Origin: Diplonema japonicum
Taxonomy: Eukaryota; Euglenozoa; Diplonemea; Diplonemida; Diplonemidae
Length of the DNA stretch: 64,000 nt
Assembly (NCBI GenBank): GCA_964019335.1
Contig: OZ025654.1
Span: 496,001 to 560,000, forward strand
Reading direction: 5' to 3'
The stretch's first letter is position 1. Every line of letters starts with the position of its first letter. Shown one piece after another: positions 16,371 to 26,042 of the stretch. A program made the translations under genes and the position numbers. Under the pieces are notes generated by a model. The model was not told the DNA's origin. It worked only from the letters and a program-made list of their open reading frames with translations, and did no database searches.

Positions 16371-19109
16371 TCATTCATATTTATCAGCAGAACAAGGGGA
16401 TGAATCAGGTTCCGTAGTGGGTTTCTCAACCTTTTGAACGAGGTCATGGTCAGGGTGTAACGGGTTCTGTCGAGGGTTGGCATTCAGCTCGGGTGCAGTG
16501 AGGTAGGGCGCGGGGCCTACGAAGGACAGGATGACAGGCAGGAGCAAGACCCCAAACCACTGCCCAAAGAAGATGATGAGGGCGAACATTCTGAAGAAGA
16601 CTTTGAAGCCGTACGAGACAGCAAAGCCCGCAGGAAGGATCGCGATAAAGGTGGATACCCCTCCATTGACCACCGCAGGCCCCATCTTCCACAACGCAAA
16701 GGCAGCACGCTGCGATCTACCATCCTCTTCCTCGCACTTCACATGTAAGAATGCCCCAGCAATGTGGACACTATAGTCCACGCTAAGCCCGACAGCAAGC
16801 ACAATGCATATAACTGATATTCCGTTCAGTTCAACGCCGATGATTGGCATGAAGCCCAACATGCATACATCGACGCATCCGATGGCAAGCGTTACCAGAA
16901 GACCAAGTTGGATGTTTGCGATCATGATGGTCACCAGCACGAACACGCACGACCCTGCGATCGCCACGTTACGTGTGATCTCCTCGATGATGAGCTTGTA
17001 CGTCTCCCAGAATATGAAGGCGAATGCCCAAGGGAAGCCTGTGCCGTCCAGCTCGCCACGCAGGCTGTCCATCGCGTCGACTGCGTTCTCACCGTCAGTC
17101 TGCGCGTCACCGACAATGAGGAACGATACCTTCGAAGCTGTCAGCACGGCGTCCGTGCCGTTCCCGCTCCACCTGATGTTGTCAATGTGCTGCCACGCGC
17201 TTCGCGGTCCTGTCGTCGTCGATGCGAAAACCCTCAACAGCTGGTAGAACCTTGTCGGGACCACCGTGCTTCCATCAATCCAGTCTGCTGGCCGCTCCCG
17301 TCTCACCCACGCTTGGAAGTCCTCCATCCACGATGAGGTGGAGTTGCTTACAACCCACCTGTTCCCCCGAAGGGTCGTTCCTGCATCTAGAACTACGCTT
17401 TGCTCGTTCGGGTAGTCGATGTCCCCAAAGTACACATTGGCCGCAAGGTCCGTCCCGGCGAAGTTTGTGTCGCGCACATCCAACGTGTTGGCATAGGCAT
17501 GGCTGTCGGGGATGGACCACTCGCTGTTGTAGTTCATTTTCAGCTGAGTGCAACCATAGATCCCAAACGCAAGGAACAAGGCAGAGGCGATCAGCACAAA
17601 ACCCTTGCCAACGGACGTTCCAATAATAAAGCGCGGAAGGTACGTCCCCACGACGCGGTTCTGCACACCACGCTTCGACTCAGTCCAGCCTTCTTCCCTT
17701 GTTTGCACGCACACCCCAGTGTCGTCCTCTACCTTCACGCAGCACAGCACGTCAGCCCGCGAGGCTTCCTGACGCAGCGAATCTAAATACGCGATAGCCA
17801 CAACGAAAGTGCACTGGAAGGCGAAGTCAAACGCGATGCCCACAGAGGCGTAGTAACAGAAGTCCCGAAGGGCGGGCAGCACAGTGCTCGAACCCGCCAA
17901 GAAAGCGATGAGGTCTGTGATCGAGGTGATCGTAATTGCGGGTCCGGCATGCTTCATGGCCGTGACCATGCGCTCCTTCATGCTCGGTATCTCCGCACAG
18001 TCCCACCACGATTCCATGATCACAAAGGTGTCATCTATCCCAACACCAAGAAGCACCATGATCAGAACTTGCACAATAGGGTTGAACTTCACCCCGATGT
18101 ACCAACAAAAACCGTACGCGCTGAAGGTGGAGATGCCGGTTGAGAAAACGGAGACCAGCCCCATCAACATGTGCGAGTACTTCAAGCGGTTTCTGGACAG
18201 CACGAACGACGCGAACACAAGCATGAAGGCATAGCCCAGGATGAGGTTGCTGATGTCCGAGTCGATGGCGCTATCTGCTGCCACTTGCGCCTCGGCTGTC
18301 GTGATGATGAAGGTCCCAACGTCATGCGTTTCAACGTCCTGCCCACGTCGATCTGCTGCCCTTTCTGCTATTGCAATCTCGTAGTACCTACTCTGTGGGT
18401 CGTCGGTGCCGACGCCAGATATTTCTACCTTCTCGTTCTTGAACTCGTAGGAGATGCGCGTCGCACGAGTCGAGACCAGATCGCCCGAAGCAGAGAGGAC
18501 GAGGTCGGTGCCCAAGTAATAGGACAGCGGAGGGCCGGATGGCTCCAGCATTCTCCAAGAGATTGAGTTGATGGTGGCTAAAGGGTTGGGGTCAGCTTCC
18601 AGAAGCGTACGGTTATGCTGCCAGTAGGACAGCACAGAGACAGGATCCTTGCAAGCATCGCCAGGCGTGTACCTGGCACAAACTGTGTCGTAGGTGACGA
18701 GCTCTCCATCGATGGTGTGGGACTGTTCGAGCAGCCACTCGTGGATTTCTTGCATGAAGAGTAGAGATTCTTTCGTCAGCATGTTCGTCCCTTGGTTTCC
18801 CTCCAGCATAGTAGTCACAGGGCGATTCTCATCTCCGAACCTCTGCACCACCCATTCTTCATCCTTTATAGCCTGGCTGCCCTCGGGGGTGAATTGAGTG
18901 TCCGACAGCTCTTCCTCGTAAAACCACACACCTTGAGCCATCACCAACATGAACACCATACACAACCCTATCGTCCACACAGGAAATTCAACTACTGCAG
19001 TACTTAGCTTTTCAAACACTTTTTCTGTACCGCCGTGCATGCTTGCAGAGAAATGCTCTATCCGGGCCTTCAGCCCACCGACCTGTGGCTCGTCATCCTT
19101 TGCAGCCAT
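16371..19109 (-). CDS. Patched-like RND permease with sterol-sensing domain
   Basis: The protein has 912 residues from the ATG at 19,109 (MAAKDDEPQ). The frame continues 58 codons upstream through Phe/Ser/Lys-rich noncoding-like sequence. The layout is that of Patched/Dispatched/NPC1 relatives: one helix (about 57-73), a large extracellular loop with SQAIKDEEW, a five-helix sterol-sensing block, a second loop, and a second helix bundle. Both RND proton-relay-like motifs are present: GVGIDDTFVIMESW (about 350) and AVGLSVDYSVHIAGAF (about 772). The paired Asp residues suggest an ion-driven transporter of sterol or other lipid. The C-terminus is a polar tail. No frameshift or intron is needed. 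The substrate is unknown. Confidence 0.9.
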   Translation of the reverse strand: MAAKDDEPQVGGLKARIEHFSASMHGGTEKVFEKLSTAVVEFPVWTIGLCMVFMLVMAQGVWFYEEELSDTQFTPEGSQAIKDEEWVVQRFGDENRPVTTMLEGNQGTNMLTKESLLFMQEIHEWLLEQSHTIDGELVTYDTVCARYTPGDACKDPVSVLSYWQHNRTLLEADPNPLATINSISWRMLEPSGPPLSYYLGTDLVLSASGDLVSTRATRISYEFKNEKVEISGVGTDDPQSRYYEIAIAERAADRRGQDVETHDVGTFIITTAEAQVAADSAIDSDISNLILGYAFMLVFASFVLSRNRLKYSHMLMGLVSVFSTGISTFSAYGFCWYIGVKFNPIVQVLIMVLLGVGIDDTFVIMESWWDCAEIPSMKERMVTAMKHAGPAITITSITDLIAFLAGSSTVLPALRDFCYYASVGIAFDFAFQCTFVVAIAYLDSLRQEASRADVLCCVKVEDDTGVCVQTREEGWTESKRGVQNRVVGTYLPRFIIGTSVGKGFVLIASALFLAFGIYGCTQLKMNYNSEWSIPDSHAYANTLDVRDTNFAGTDLAANVYFGDIDYPNEQSVVLDAGTTLRGNRWVVSNSTSSWMEDFQAWVRRERPADWIDGSTVVPTRFYQLLRVFASTTTGPRSAWQHIDNIRWSGNGTDAVLTASKVSFLIVGDAQTDGENAVDAMDSLRGELDGTGFPWAFAFIFWETYKLIIEEITRNVAIAGSCVFVLVTIMIANIQLGLLVTLAIGCVDVCMLGFMPIIGVELNGISVICIVLAVGLSVDYSVHIAGAFLHVKCEEEDGRSQRAAFALWKMGPAVVNGGVSTFIAILPAGFAVSYGFKVFFRMFALIIFFGQWFGVLLLPVILSFVGPAPYLTAPELNANPRQNPLHPDHDLVQKVEKPTTEPDSSPCSADKYE

Positions 19110-19683
19110 TTCTTTCTTTCTTTTTTTTGTTCTTGTTAAAGGAAAACAGCTCCCTGAGTGATTGCTACTGAGTTTAAAAAGGACTTCTGAGAAAAGTGAA
19201 TTGGGGGGAAAAGAGATAGAAAAGTGAAATGAGAAAAAAAGTGAAATGGGAAAAAAAGAAAAGAAGAAAAAGAAACCATGCAACAGAATACAATTCTTCA
19301 GCTCCTTTAGCCTGTCGGTCTCCTTGCAAAGCCCGTCTACTTAGCTACTTCTGCATTTCTTCGTTTCATGAACTTTCTTTAAATTACAACAGACCTTAGT
19401 CACCCCCACACACGCAGCGATTCCTTCCGACAGACAGCTGCCGAAGTTTCTATTCCTTCGCTTGTCAGAGTGGGGGGAAACATTTCCGTTTCCATATCCG
19501 ATTCTTTATTTTTCAGATACTTAAAGAAACGCATTTCCTTCTCAAGATTAAGGAAACGGCCCCAGAATAAGGAAACGTTTCCATTTCCGTTTCCTTACTT
19601 TCACAAAAAAAAGCTTGGAAACGCGTTTCCTTGCCAACATAGCCTCACCCCCAAAAAGAAAAGTCGATGCACATGAAAGAGAT
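19110..19683. other. RND gene 5' region
   Basis: On the gene strand CTGTTTTCCTTTAACAAG precedes an A/G-rich leader. The 19,470-19,630 stretch has several near repeats of GGAAACG/CGTTTCC. No gene was seen. Confidence 0.4.
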
Positions 19684-19945
19684 AAAGGAGGCCAGTGTCG
19701 GCGCCCTGCACAAGAACTGTCTACTTGATTACAGGGGGCGCATCGCGGCCGAGTTGTAACTTCTTCTGCGTTCTGCGTCGTGTCTTTAATGCGTGCGGTG
19801 TACAGCAGCTCAACCCTAGCCAGGGTGCTCCCGGGTAACCAAGATTCGGTGCTCATGCAGTTTGCTGCCTGTTCGTCACCCTGAGCATCTGCGTTACGTT
19901 CTTCCACTCGGGCGCTACCGGTGATGACCGACGAGGAGGTCAACA
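19684..19945 (-). repeat. Dispersed repeat family C, copy 1
   Basis: About 260 bp shared with 30,545-30,775, 31,005-31,250 and 34,245-34,410 in one orientation. The minus strand reads through in one frame in three copies (ADAQGDEQAANCMSTESWLP, RIKDT, CAPCNQVDSSC), so it may be a fragment of a former coding element. Confidence 0.8.
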
Positions 19946-20090
19946 TTTCCATACTATCCCCATCACCAACAAAAAAGAAGTAAATCTTCATCGAATAAAA
20001 CGTTAGTATCGTTGCTTGTGTCTAGTTTTTCTTGCGTAATCGAGGTTCATGTCTACACAGGTGGGCAAGAACCTAATAAGATATCGTTGT

Positions 20091-21608
20091 TTAAATGTTT
20101 TCGGGTCTTTCATTCCACCACGCGAGATATTCTTCCTTGAACCCAGTATCGTTTCCAAGTGGCCTTTGTACCCGCTCCTCCAGGAAGGCTTTGAAACAGT
20201 TGAATTTCAGCATCACCACTTTCTCAGAGGTGTTCTTCTTAACGAAGAACTCGTAAAGGAAAACAGGCTGTGAGCGAGAAAGGTACACATGGTAGGCATC
20301 TGACTTCTTCCCTATCTCAGGTAACTTGATGAGAGCGATTGTCTCTACATCCTGATAAGGAATCGTGTTGAAGACCTTCGTGTTTTCCCCTTCCCGGACT
20401 ACCTCTTCATATGCGTAAGAAAATGTGCTACTCGTTATCACACCATCTTCATCTTTGAAGCACACCGTGACCTTCGAGTAGAAGAGTCTTTCAAACGGCG
20501 TAAGCGAAAGGCTAATGATCTCAAAGGAGCCTAAAGCAATCAGGAAGAATTCAAAACGGTGTGAAGCTGTCACCATTTTGAAAAATTGATGAACAACGAA
20601 TGTCATCACAAGACAGAAGATAGCAATCATCCCAACAGTGACGGCTAGCATGTATCTGTAGTTGAAATAAAGCTGCGTAGGTCTTCGCATCAGAGGTTCC
20701 GTTGTATGCCAAACACCGTCGCTGCACTTCAGGTTCGGAGGGACTCTCACAGCGCTGGTCGTTTGCATCATCATCACATCACCCAGACTGCCTCGTCCTC
20801 TTGATCTGGAACGAGTGCACTTCCACGGTATAACAACAATTAAGAACACCACAAGCCACACGGATACCAAGATCAGCCCCAACCTCACAGCCTCCCATTC
20901 CGTTTCTTCAATGATCCTTGTGTACTCCGCCCTCACCTCCCCCAAGCTCTTTGTGTTCCACTCCCACCCCACACTCATGGGAAGGTCATTGAGCTCCACG
21001 CTTTTAATGGTAAGCATCTTGCTGGCGCGCGTGTCCCAATTACAGTCGGAGGGTGTCGGGACCTCTTTTGAGTGGCATATTAGGATCTCGTTCAATGTTG
21101 CGTTGCAAGACGGGCAGAATATCAAAGAGGTGGTGAAGAAGTTCTCTTTGGTCCCGTTCGTCACGTTGAACACCTCATCATAGTCAACATAGCAGTCGAT
21201 GGGGATGTTCAAGTAGCCAGTATTGTTCGTGCTGTTGGCGATGTCGCTGCAGGTGAGTGTTGCCTCCGTTCCACTGTTCTCTTTGTCCCTTGCGTCCATG
21301 TAGCGTTGATGATTCGACACAGGGGGGAGTACTAGTACGGGTATGGCAAGGGTACCAAAGAGAAAAAAAAGGAGGAAACGACGTTTCGAAGGATGATCAA
21401 GTGGGAAGCGGTGCATATTATTTAACCGCGGGTCTCTAGTAAAAGCGCAAAATAACACAAAACCCACTGGCCCAGCAACAATATTTAAAATTGTAAACTG
21501 AATAAGTACATAAGGGGCCATCGCCAGATGTACAGCATAACTCATCCAGCCAAAAAACATGTACCTGATCCATAAAGGATCCGCCATCTTCTTCCGCATT
21601 GTTTCCAT
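20091..21608 (-). CDS. Multi-pass membrane protein of an unrecognised family, member 2
   Basis: The protein has 505 residues from the ATG at 21,608. Helices lie at about 14-34, 38-50 and 70-90. The ectodomain (about 100-245) has TLTCSDI, IPIDCYVDY, FCPSCNAT, SDCNWDT and GWEWNTK, with multiple N-glycosylation sites. A helix follows (about 252-275), then a linker with DGVWHTTEPLMRRP, two helices (about 325-385) and a C-terminal domain. The start is favoured because the gene strand reads CACTTTTCTTCAG (AG at 21,616-21,617) just upstream, a strong splice acceptor. The partial copy at 23,312-24,360 is nearly identical over the ectodomain. The function is unknown. Confidence 0.8.
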   Translation of the reverse strand: METMRKKMADPLWIRYMFFGWMSYAVHLAMAPYVLIQFTILNIVAGPVGFVLFCAFTRDPRLNNMHRFPLDHPSKRRFLLFFLFGTLAIPVLVLPPVSNHQRYMDARDKENSGTEATLTCSDIANSTNNTGYLNIPIDCYVDYDEVFNVTNGTKENFFTTSLIFCPSCNATLNEILICHSKEVPTPSDCNWDTRASKMLTIKSVELNDLPMSVGWEWNTKSLGEVRAEYTRIIEETEWEAVRLGLILVSVWLVVFLIVVIPWKCTRSRSRGRGSLGDVMMMQTTSAVRVPPNLKCSDGVWHTTEPLMRRPTQLYFNYRYMLAVTVGMIAIFCLVMTFVVHQFFKMVTASHRFEFFLIALGSFEIISLSLTPFERLFYSKVTVCFKDEDGVITSSTFSYAYEEVVREGENTKVFNTIPYQDVETIALIKLPEIGKKSDAYHVYLSRSQPVFLYEFFVKKNTSEKVVMLKFNCFKAFLEERVQRPLGNDTGFKEEYLAWWNERPENI

Positions 21609-21814
21609 CTGGAATCTGAAGAAAAGTGAAATGGGAAATGAAAACACTATGCAACTGAATAGTGGTACTGGAAGTGAAAGGTGCGTGGACAACTTTTAGG
21701 GATATGCTAGGCTTTTCCAAGTTTCTTTCAGAAATGGAAATCAATGACTTGTTCTCGATTCTCCTCCCATTTTAATAAAGGGGGAGAGTGTGTTTTTCAA
21801 TATTGTCAGAATAG

Positions 21815-22020
21815 ACGCCGTATAATTCTGCAAGTTTTAAGTCTTAAAAGCTGCGAAAAAAGCTCGACACAAGTTGCATATAGTTATAAAATCATTTTTT
21901 GAAGGATAAATACTTGTAGCAAAATAAAGAAGATCCTTATGACTATATGTCTTTGTTGTTCGCACAAGCTGCGAAGGTTTTCTTGCTCGGCACAAGTTGC
22001 ATATGAGCTCGTCCGAAAAA
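21815..22020. repeat. Repeat family F copy
   Basis: Shares GTTGCATATAGTTATAAAAT, GACTATATGTC and GCTGCGAA blocks with about 1550-1680. The CTGCGAA...GTTGCATAT block occurs twice. It ends GAGCTCGTCCGAA, a string also at 6548 and, as a variant, at 41,616. Confidence 0.65.
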
Positions 22021-22023
22021 AAA

Positions 22024-22528
22024 AATATATGAGTTAAAGGAAGTCTTTGTGAGACGCCCCCTTGTTCTCATCCTCTACCTGCACCTATCCCCTTTCAGCA
22101 GCGGTTTCTCCTCCTTTGGTGGTCTTGCCGGCCTTCTCCCCAGCCTGGCCACTCTTTCTCTTCGTTCTCTTGCCCATTGTCCTTTCAACGCCTCTAGGTC
22201 ATGCTTGGTCTTCGGTGATGCAAATATCGCCCTCCTGTTCCATCCGATCACCGCCTTTGTCCTCCCGATGGATCGTAGTGTGTGCACCCTTGTGCACGGC
22301 TCTGCTGGGAAGGCCCTCCTTCCTTTCACCTTCTTCAGTACCCTCCCTAGCTCCCATGTGTGCCAGATCTTCTTCATCAGTCCATGCAATCTCCTCGCTT
22401 TCTGCTGTACTTCTGCGAGATCCCCCAGCTTCCCTCCCAGGGTCTTCCCGGTCACGTTCTCGAAATCCAGTGCCAGCTCCACCGTCGACACTGACGTGTT
22501 CCTGCTGCCTGCATACCACCGCAGATGC
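22024..22528 (-). mobile_element. LINE-1 3' fragment
   Basis: The minus strand encodes the last about 138 codons of LINE-1 ORF2 (ending LLKGDRCR) in one intact frame, plus the AT-ended 3' tail. It shows the undamaged frame where the 47.4-53.6 kb copy has a deletion. Family D sequence begins where it stops. Confidence 0.9.
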
Positions 22529-22554
22529 CGAAAATGTCAACACTTTTTTGGGCA

Positions 22555-23285
22555 CCTCCGAAAATTTCTTGTTCTGATTATTTGAGCAAAAAAAGGGCAG
22601 CATGCAACCATAGGAAGATTACATATGTGGTGTACCTGTTGCCGTTCTTTCAATTGCGATGCTTGTTTTGCCATGAGGGTGGCAGGCTTTGCAACCGGCT
22701 GCCCCCGGGAAGCGAAAACAGAGGTCAGAAAACGACGAAAAATGTTTAAATGCAGTTTAAAAGCTTGAAATGAAGCACCTAGGGCGCATAAAAGTGGTGA
22801 ACACACACCTTTGTGACCCCTGGGTACAACCCAGGGTCGGGTTACTGTTAAAAGTACTTAGCGAAAAATATATGGCGTTGCATAGCCCAAAAAACCGTTT
22901 TTTTTAGCCCTATTTTTTGCTTTTTTGAGGGAATTGGCCTAAAAGGCCCATTTTCCTGAAAACCCAATTCTTAACACTTGCCTGCTCAACATCGGTATCT
23001 TCGGGGCCAAATATGCATTCTCTACCCATCTGCTGAGATTTGTCATTTTTTTTCTACTCATGATAAATTAAAAATTGAGAAGTTTGTTTTTAAAGGGCCC
23101 TCAAGGGATTTTAGCCTAAAATGGGCACTGTAGCCTAAAATAGGCCAAAATGGCAGTATTTTCCCCACCCCATTTTAATAGTGATAAAGAGCCCAAACCA
23201 CCCAAAATGACCCCTTAAGTTTCACAGATTTCCCATCTGCGTCCATTTCTTCTCGCTTTTCATTGAAGAGAACAGAAATAACATA
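22555..23285. repeat. Repeat family D, copy 1
   Basis: About 730 bp matches 41,845-42,578 in inverted orientation at high identity. It includes CCCTGGGTACAACCCAGGGT (itself an imperfect palindrome) and AGCCTAAAATAGGCCAAAAT. No coding frame is convincing. Confidence 0.85.
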
Positions 23286-23311
23286 TAGGCGGGCGCGTAG
23301 CGCTAATGATC

Positions 23312-24360
23312 TTAAAGATGCCAAAGGCAAACAGGAATAATGCAAAACGTACTTTTACCAATCATGAAAAAGAGAACGAATGTCATCAGACAGAAGATAA
23401 CAATCATCCCAACAGTGACGGCTAGCAGGTATCTGTAGCTGAAATAAAAGTGCGTAGGTCTTCGCATCAGAGGTTCCGTTGTATGCCAAACACCGTCGCT
23501 GCACTTCAGGTTCGGAGGGACTCTCACAGCGCTGGTCGTTTGCATCACATCACCCAGACTGCCTCCTCTTAATCTGGAACGAGTGCACTTCCACGGTATG
23601 GCAACAATTAAGAACACCACAAGCCACACGGATACCAAGATCAGCCCCAACCTCACAGCCTCCCATTCCGTTTCTTCAATGATCCTTGTGTACTCCGCCC
23701 TCACCTCCCCCAAGCTCTTTGTGTTCCACTCCCACCCCACACTCATGGGAAGGTCATTGAGCTCCACGCTTTTAATGGTAAGCATCTTGCTGGCGCGCGT
23801 GTCCCAATTACAGTCGGAGGGTGTCGGGACCTCTTTTGAGTGGCATATTAGGATCTCGTTCAATGTTGCGTTGCAAGACGGGCAGAATATCAAAGAGGTG
23901 GTGAAGAAGTTCTCTTTGGTCCCGTTCGTCACGTTGAACACCTCATCATAGTCAACATAGCAGTCGATGGGGATGTTCAAGTAGCGAGCATTGTTCGTGC
24001 TGTTGGCGATGTCGCTGCAGGTGAGTGTTGCCTCCGTTCCACTGTTCTCTTTGTCCCTTGCGTCCATGTAGCGTTGATTATCCGACACAGGGGGGAGTAC
24101 TAGTACGGGTATGGCAAGGGTACCAAAGAGAAAAAAAAGGAGGGAACAACGTTTCGAAGGGCGATGAAAAAGCTTCCCATATAGAACACAATAGTAAAAG
24201 GGCAAAACAACACCCAACACACTGATGCAACAATATTAACAACCCAAAACTGAATAAGTACATAAGGGGCCATCGCCAGATGTACAGCATAACTCATCCA
24301 GCCAAAAAACATGTACTTGATCCATAAAGGATCCGCCATCTTCTTCCGCATAAGTTCCAT
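23312..24360 (-). pseudogene. Truncated, frameshifted copy of the membrane-protein family
   Basis: The sequence begins MELMRKKMADPLW, like member 2. It follows the N-terminal helices, shifts frame near 24,170-24,190 (RPSKR region), and then matches the ectodomain of 20,091-21,608 almost residue for residue. It ends about 100 codons early in unrelated residues where family D begins. The acceptor-like CTTTTCAG upstream is also kept. The close match implies a recent segmental duplication followed by decay. Confidence 0.85.
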
Positions 24361-24829
24361 CTGGAATCTGAAAAGTGAAATGGGAAATGAAAACCATACA
24401 AAGAATAACATATGCTGCTGCACAATTGTGCAGCAAAAAGAAAAAAGAAAAGCTATTTTCTTTATTTAAATTTTTGTTCTTTTTTCACTTCGTGCGAATT
24501 ACCAAAAGGAAAACCATTCAAAAAAAAGGGGGGGGGTTGTGGTGCAAGAAGACAAGAGTAGTTAAGAACTTTTGTTTTAATAGCAGTCACCTGTGTGTGA
24601 TGACGGTGACGGACTAGCAAATTAGTATTAATGAACAAGGTTTTTTTTGTTTTGTTTTCTTATTGCTTTTTCTTTTGTTTTGTTTCTGTGTACTGCTTTA
24701 CAAGAAAGCAAAGTACTTGTTAAAGTAATTAACATCCCCTCCCCCCACAACATTCTTTTTTTTTGAATAGGGAAATGAATTTCTACTTTTGGAAATAACC
24801 AGGAAAAAGGGGGGGGGGGAAGAGAAACT
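24361..24829. other. Spacer, no gene seen
   Basis: T-, A- and G-rich runs. It holds the duplicated acceptor-like segment of the pseudogene and little else. Confidence 0.4.
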
Positions 24830-24847
24830 AAAAAAAATATGAGTTAA

Positions 24848-25993
24848 CCCTTAGACGCCCAGGGGGGGGGGGGGGGGGGGTAATTGATTTTCGAAATTTT
24901 TCGATTTTGGGTCTTTGTTGGCATTGGGTCTCTTGAGGTTATTTTTTGATTCGAGGTACGCATTTGAAAGATTTGCGTTCATTCCACTAAATATTTGGTG
25001 TCTTCGACCCATGGAGGTGCACCGACCGGATGCCATGAGTCATTTGCTTTTCCCGGAAATCATGCATGCGAAACTCGCTAAAATCTCAGTGTGCATGGGG
25101 GTGTTCACTGCACGAGCGACCCGAACCTCCTGTGCAAGTGGGACGGGACCAAATGCGACCCGAAGCCCTGTAGAGCGATCTTCGTGCGGGAGAAGTGGTT
25201 GAAGGCGCCGAATGCAGACTGCCCAGAGGGACACGGCGGTGGACGCCCGTGTGCAAGCCGGTCGCAACGTGCACGACGACGGACGCGGCGGCGTGCAAGA
25301 ACGAACTGCGCCTGGGACCGCGAGAACTCGGTTTCCAGGGACACGCGGTACCCGACCCAGGGAGCTCCGCGGCGAGCAGCGACTGTGGATGGACGGGTGA
25401 TGTACGCGGAGAAGAAGTGCACGGCGGCGAGGACACAGGCAGACTGCAAGGCTTGCGATTGCTGCTCGTGGAACGCTGCAGCAGTCTGCTCGCAGGACCG
25501 GTGCCAGCCTCTGAACCGCCGGACTGCGGGAGGTGCCACTGGGACGACGAAGAACGAGTGCATCCCCGACTACAAAAAAACCATCCGTTCTCCAGAAAGG
25601 TGGGCCACCTGTTTCGGATTGAGGTAGAGAGGTGGATTTAACCCATATGAACATTGCAGGTCGACGGGAACTGCTCTCGTTTGTGTGCTGGCATGTTGAT
25701 TTTGATAAGGCCTAGTGACTCGGAAAAAAAGAAAAAAAGAGGGGGAAATCATGGAAAAATCATGAAAATCCGGAAATGCCCATTTTTGGTGTCACCCAGT
25801 GTCTCGGCACCCCGTTCTGGGATGAAGTTATGAGGTTTCAGATGGATACAAATAGCGCATTTAACACAGACTTTCAATATCTTTCCATTCCATCTTTTCT
25901 TTTATGAAAACCGATCCGAGGCTTTGGTCTAGATGACCACAGAACAATTACACCTATTAACTGCTTCTACAGAAGCAGCTGGGCGTTTAAGGG
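24848..25993. mobile_element. piggyBac-like non-autonomous transposon
   Basis: The ends are CCCTTAGACGCCCAG and, as reverse complement, CCCTTAAACGCCCAG: 15-bp terminal inverted repeats with one mismatch. Flanking TTAA occurs at 24,844-24,847 and 25,994-25,997. TTAA duplication and CCC-starting ends are the signature of the piggyBac superfamily. The element is 1,146 bp and has no transposase frame, so it would depend on another copy. A subterminal hairpin (CTGCTTCT/AGAAGCAG) lies next to the right end, and a long G-run next to the left end. Confidence 0.88.
25087..25640 (+). pseudogene. Frameshifted Cys-rich coding remnant inside the piggyBac-like element
   Basis: The plus strand carries GC-rich sequence in which Cys-rich segments lie in alternating frames: HCTSDPNLLCKWDGTKC, then CKPVATCTTTDAAACKN, then NCAWDREN, then KKCTAARTQADCKACDCC and CSQDRC. 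The recurring pattern C-x5-8-C...W-(D/N)...C suggests one former protein with tandem Cys-rich repeats, broken by at least two shifts. It does not match the usual piggyBac C-terminal Cys-rich domain. It is the only plus-strand coding-like sequence in the window. Captured host sequence is one explanation. Confidence 0.55.
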
Positions 25994-26042
25994 TTAAAGG
26001 AAGTCTTTGTGAGACGTCCCCTTGTTCCCATCTTCTACCTGC

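Larger units (their letters stand above)
24830..26041 (-). mobile_element. LINE-1 3' tail split by a later insertion
   Basis: Left part AAATATGAGTTAA (to 24,847) and right part TTAAAGGAAGTCTTTGTGAG (from 25,994) together give the standard tail seen at 22,028, 47,452 and 62,706, once the intervening element and one TTAA are removed. Confidence 0.88.
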
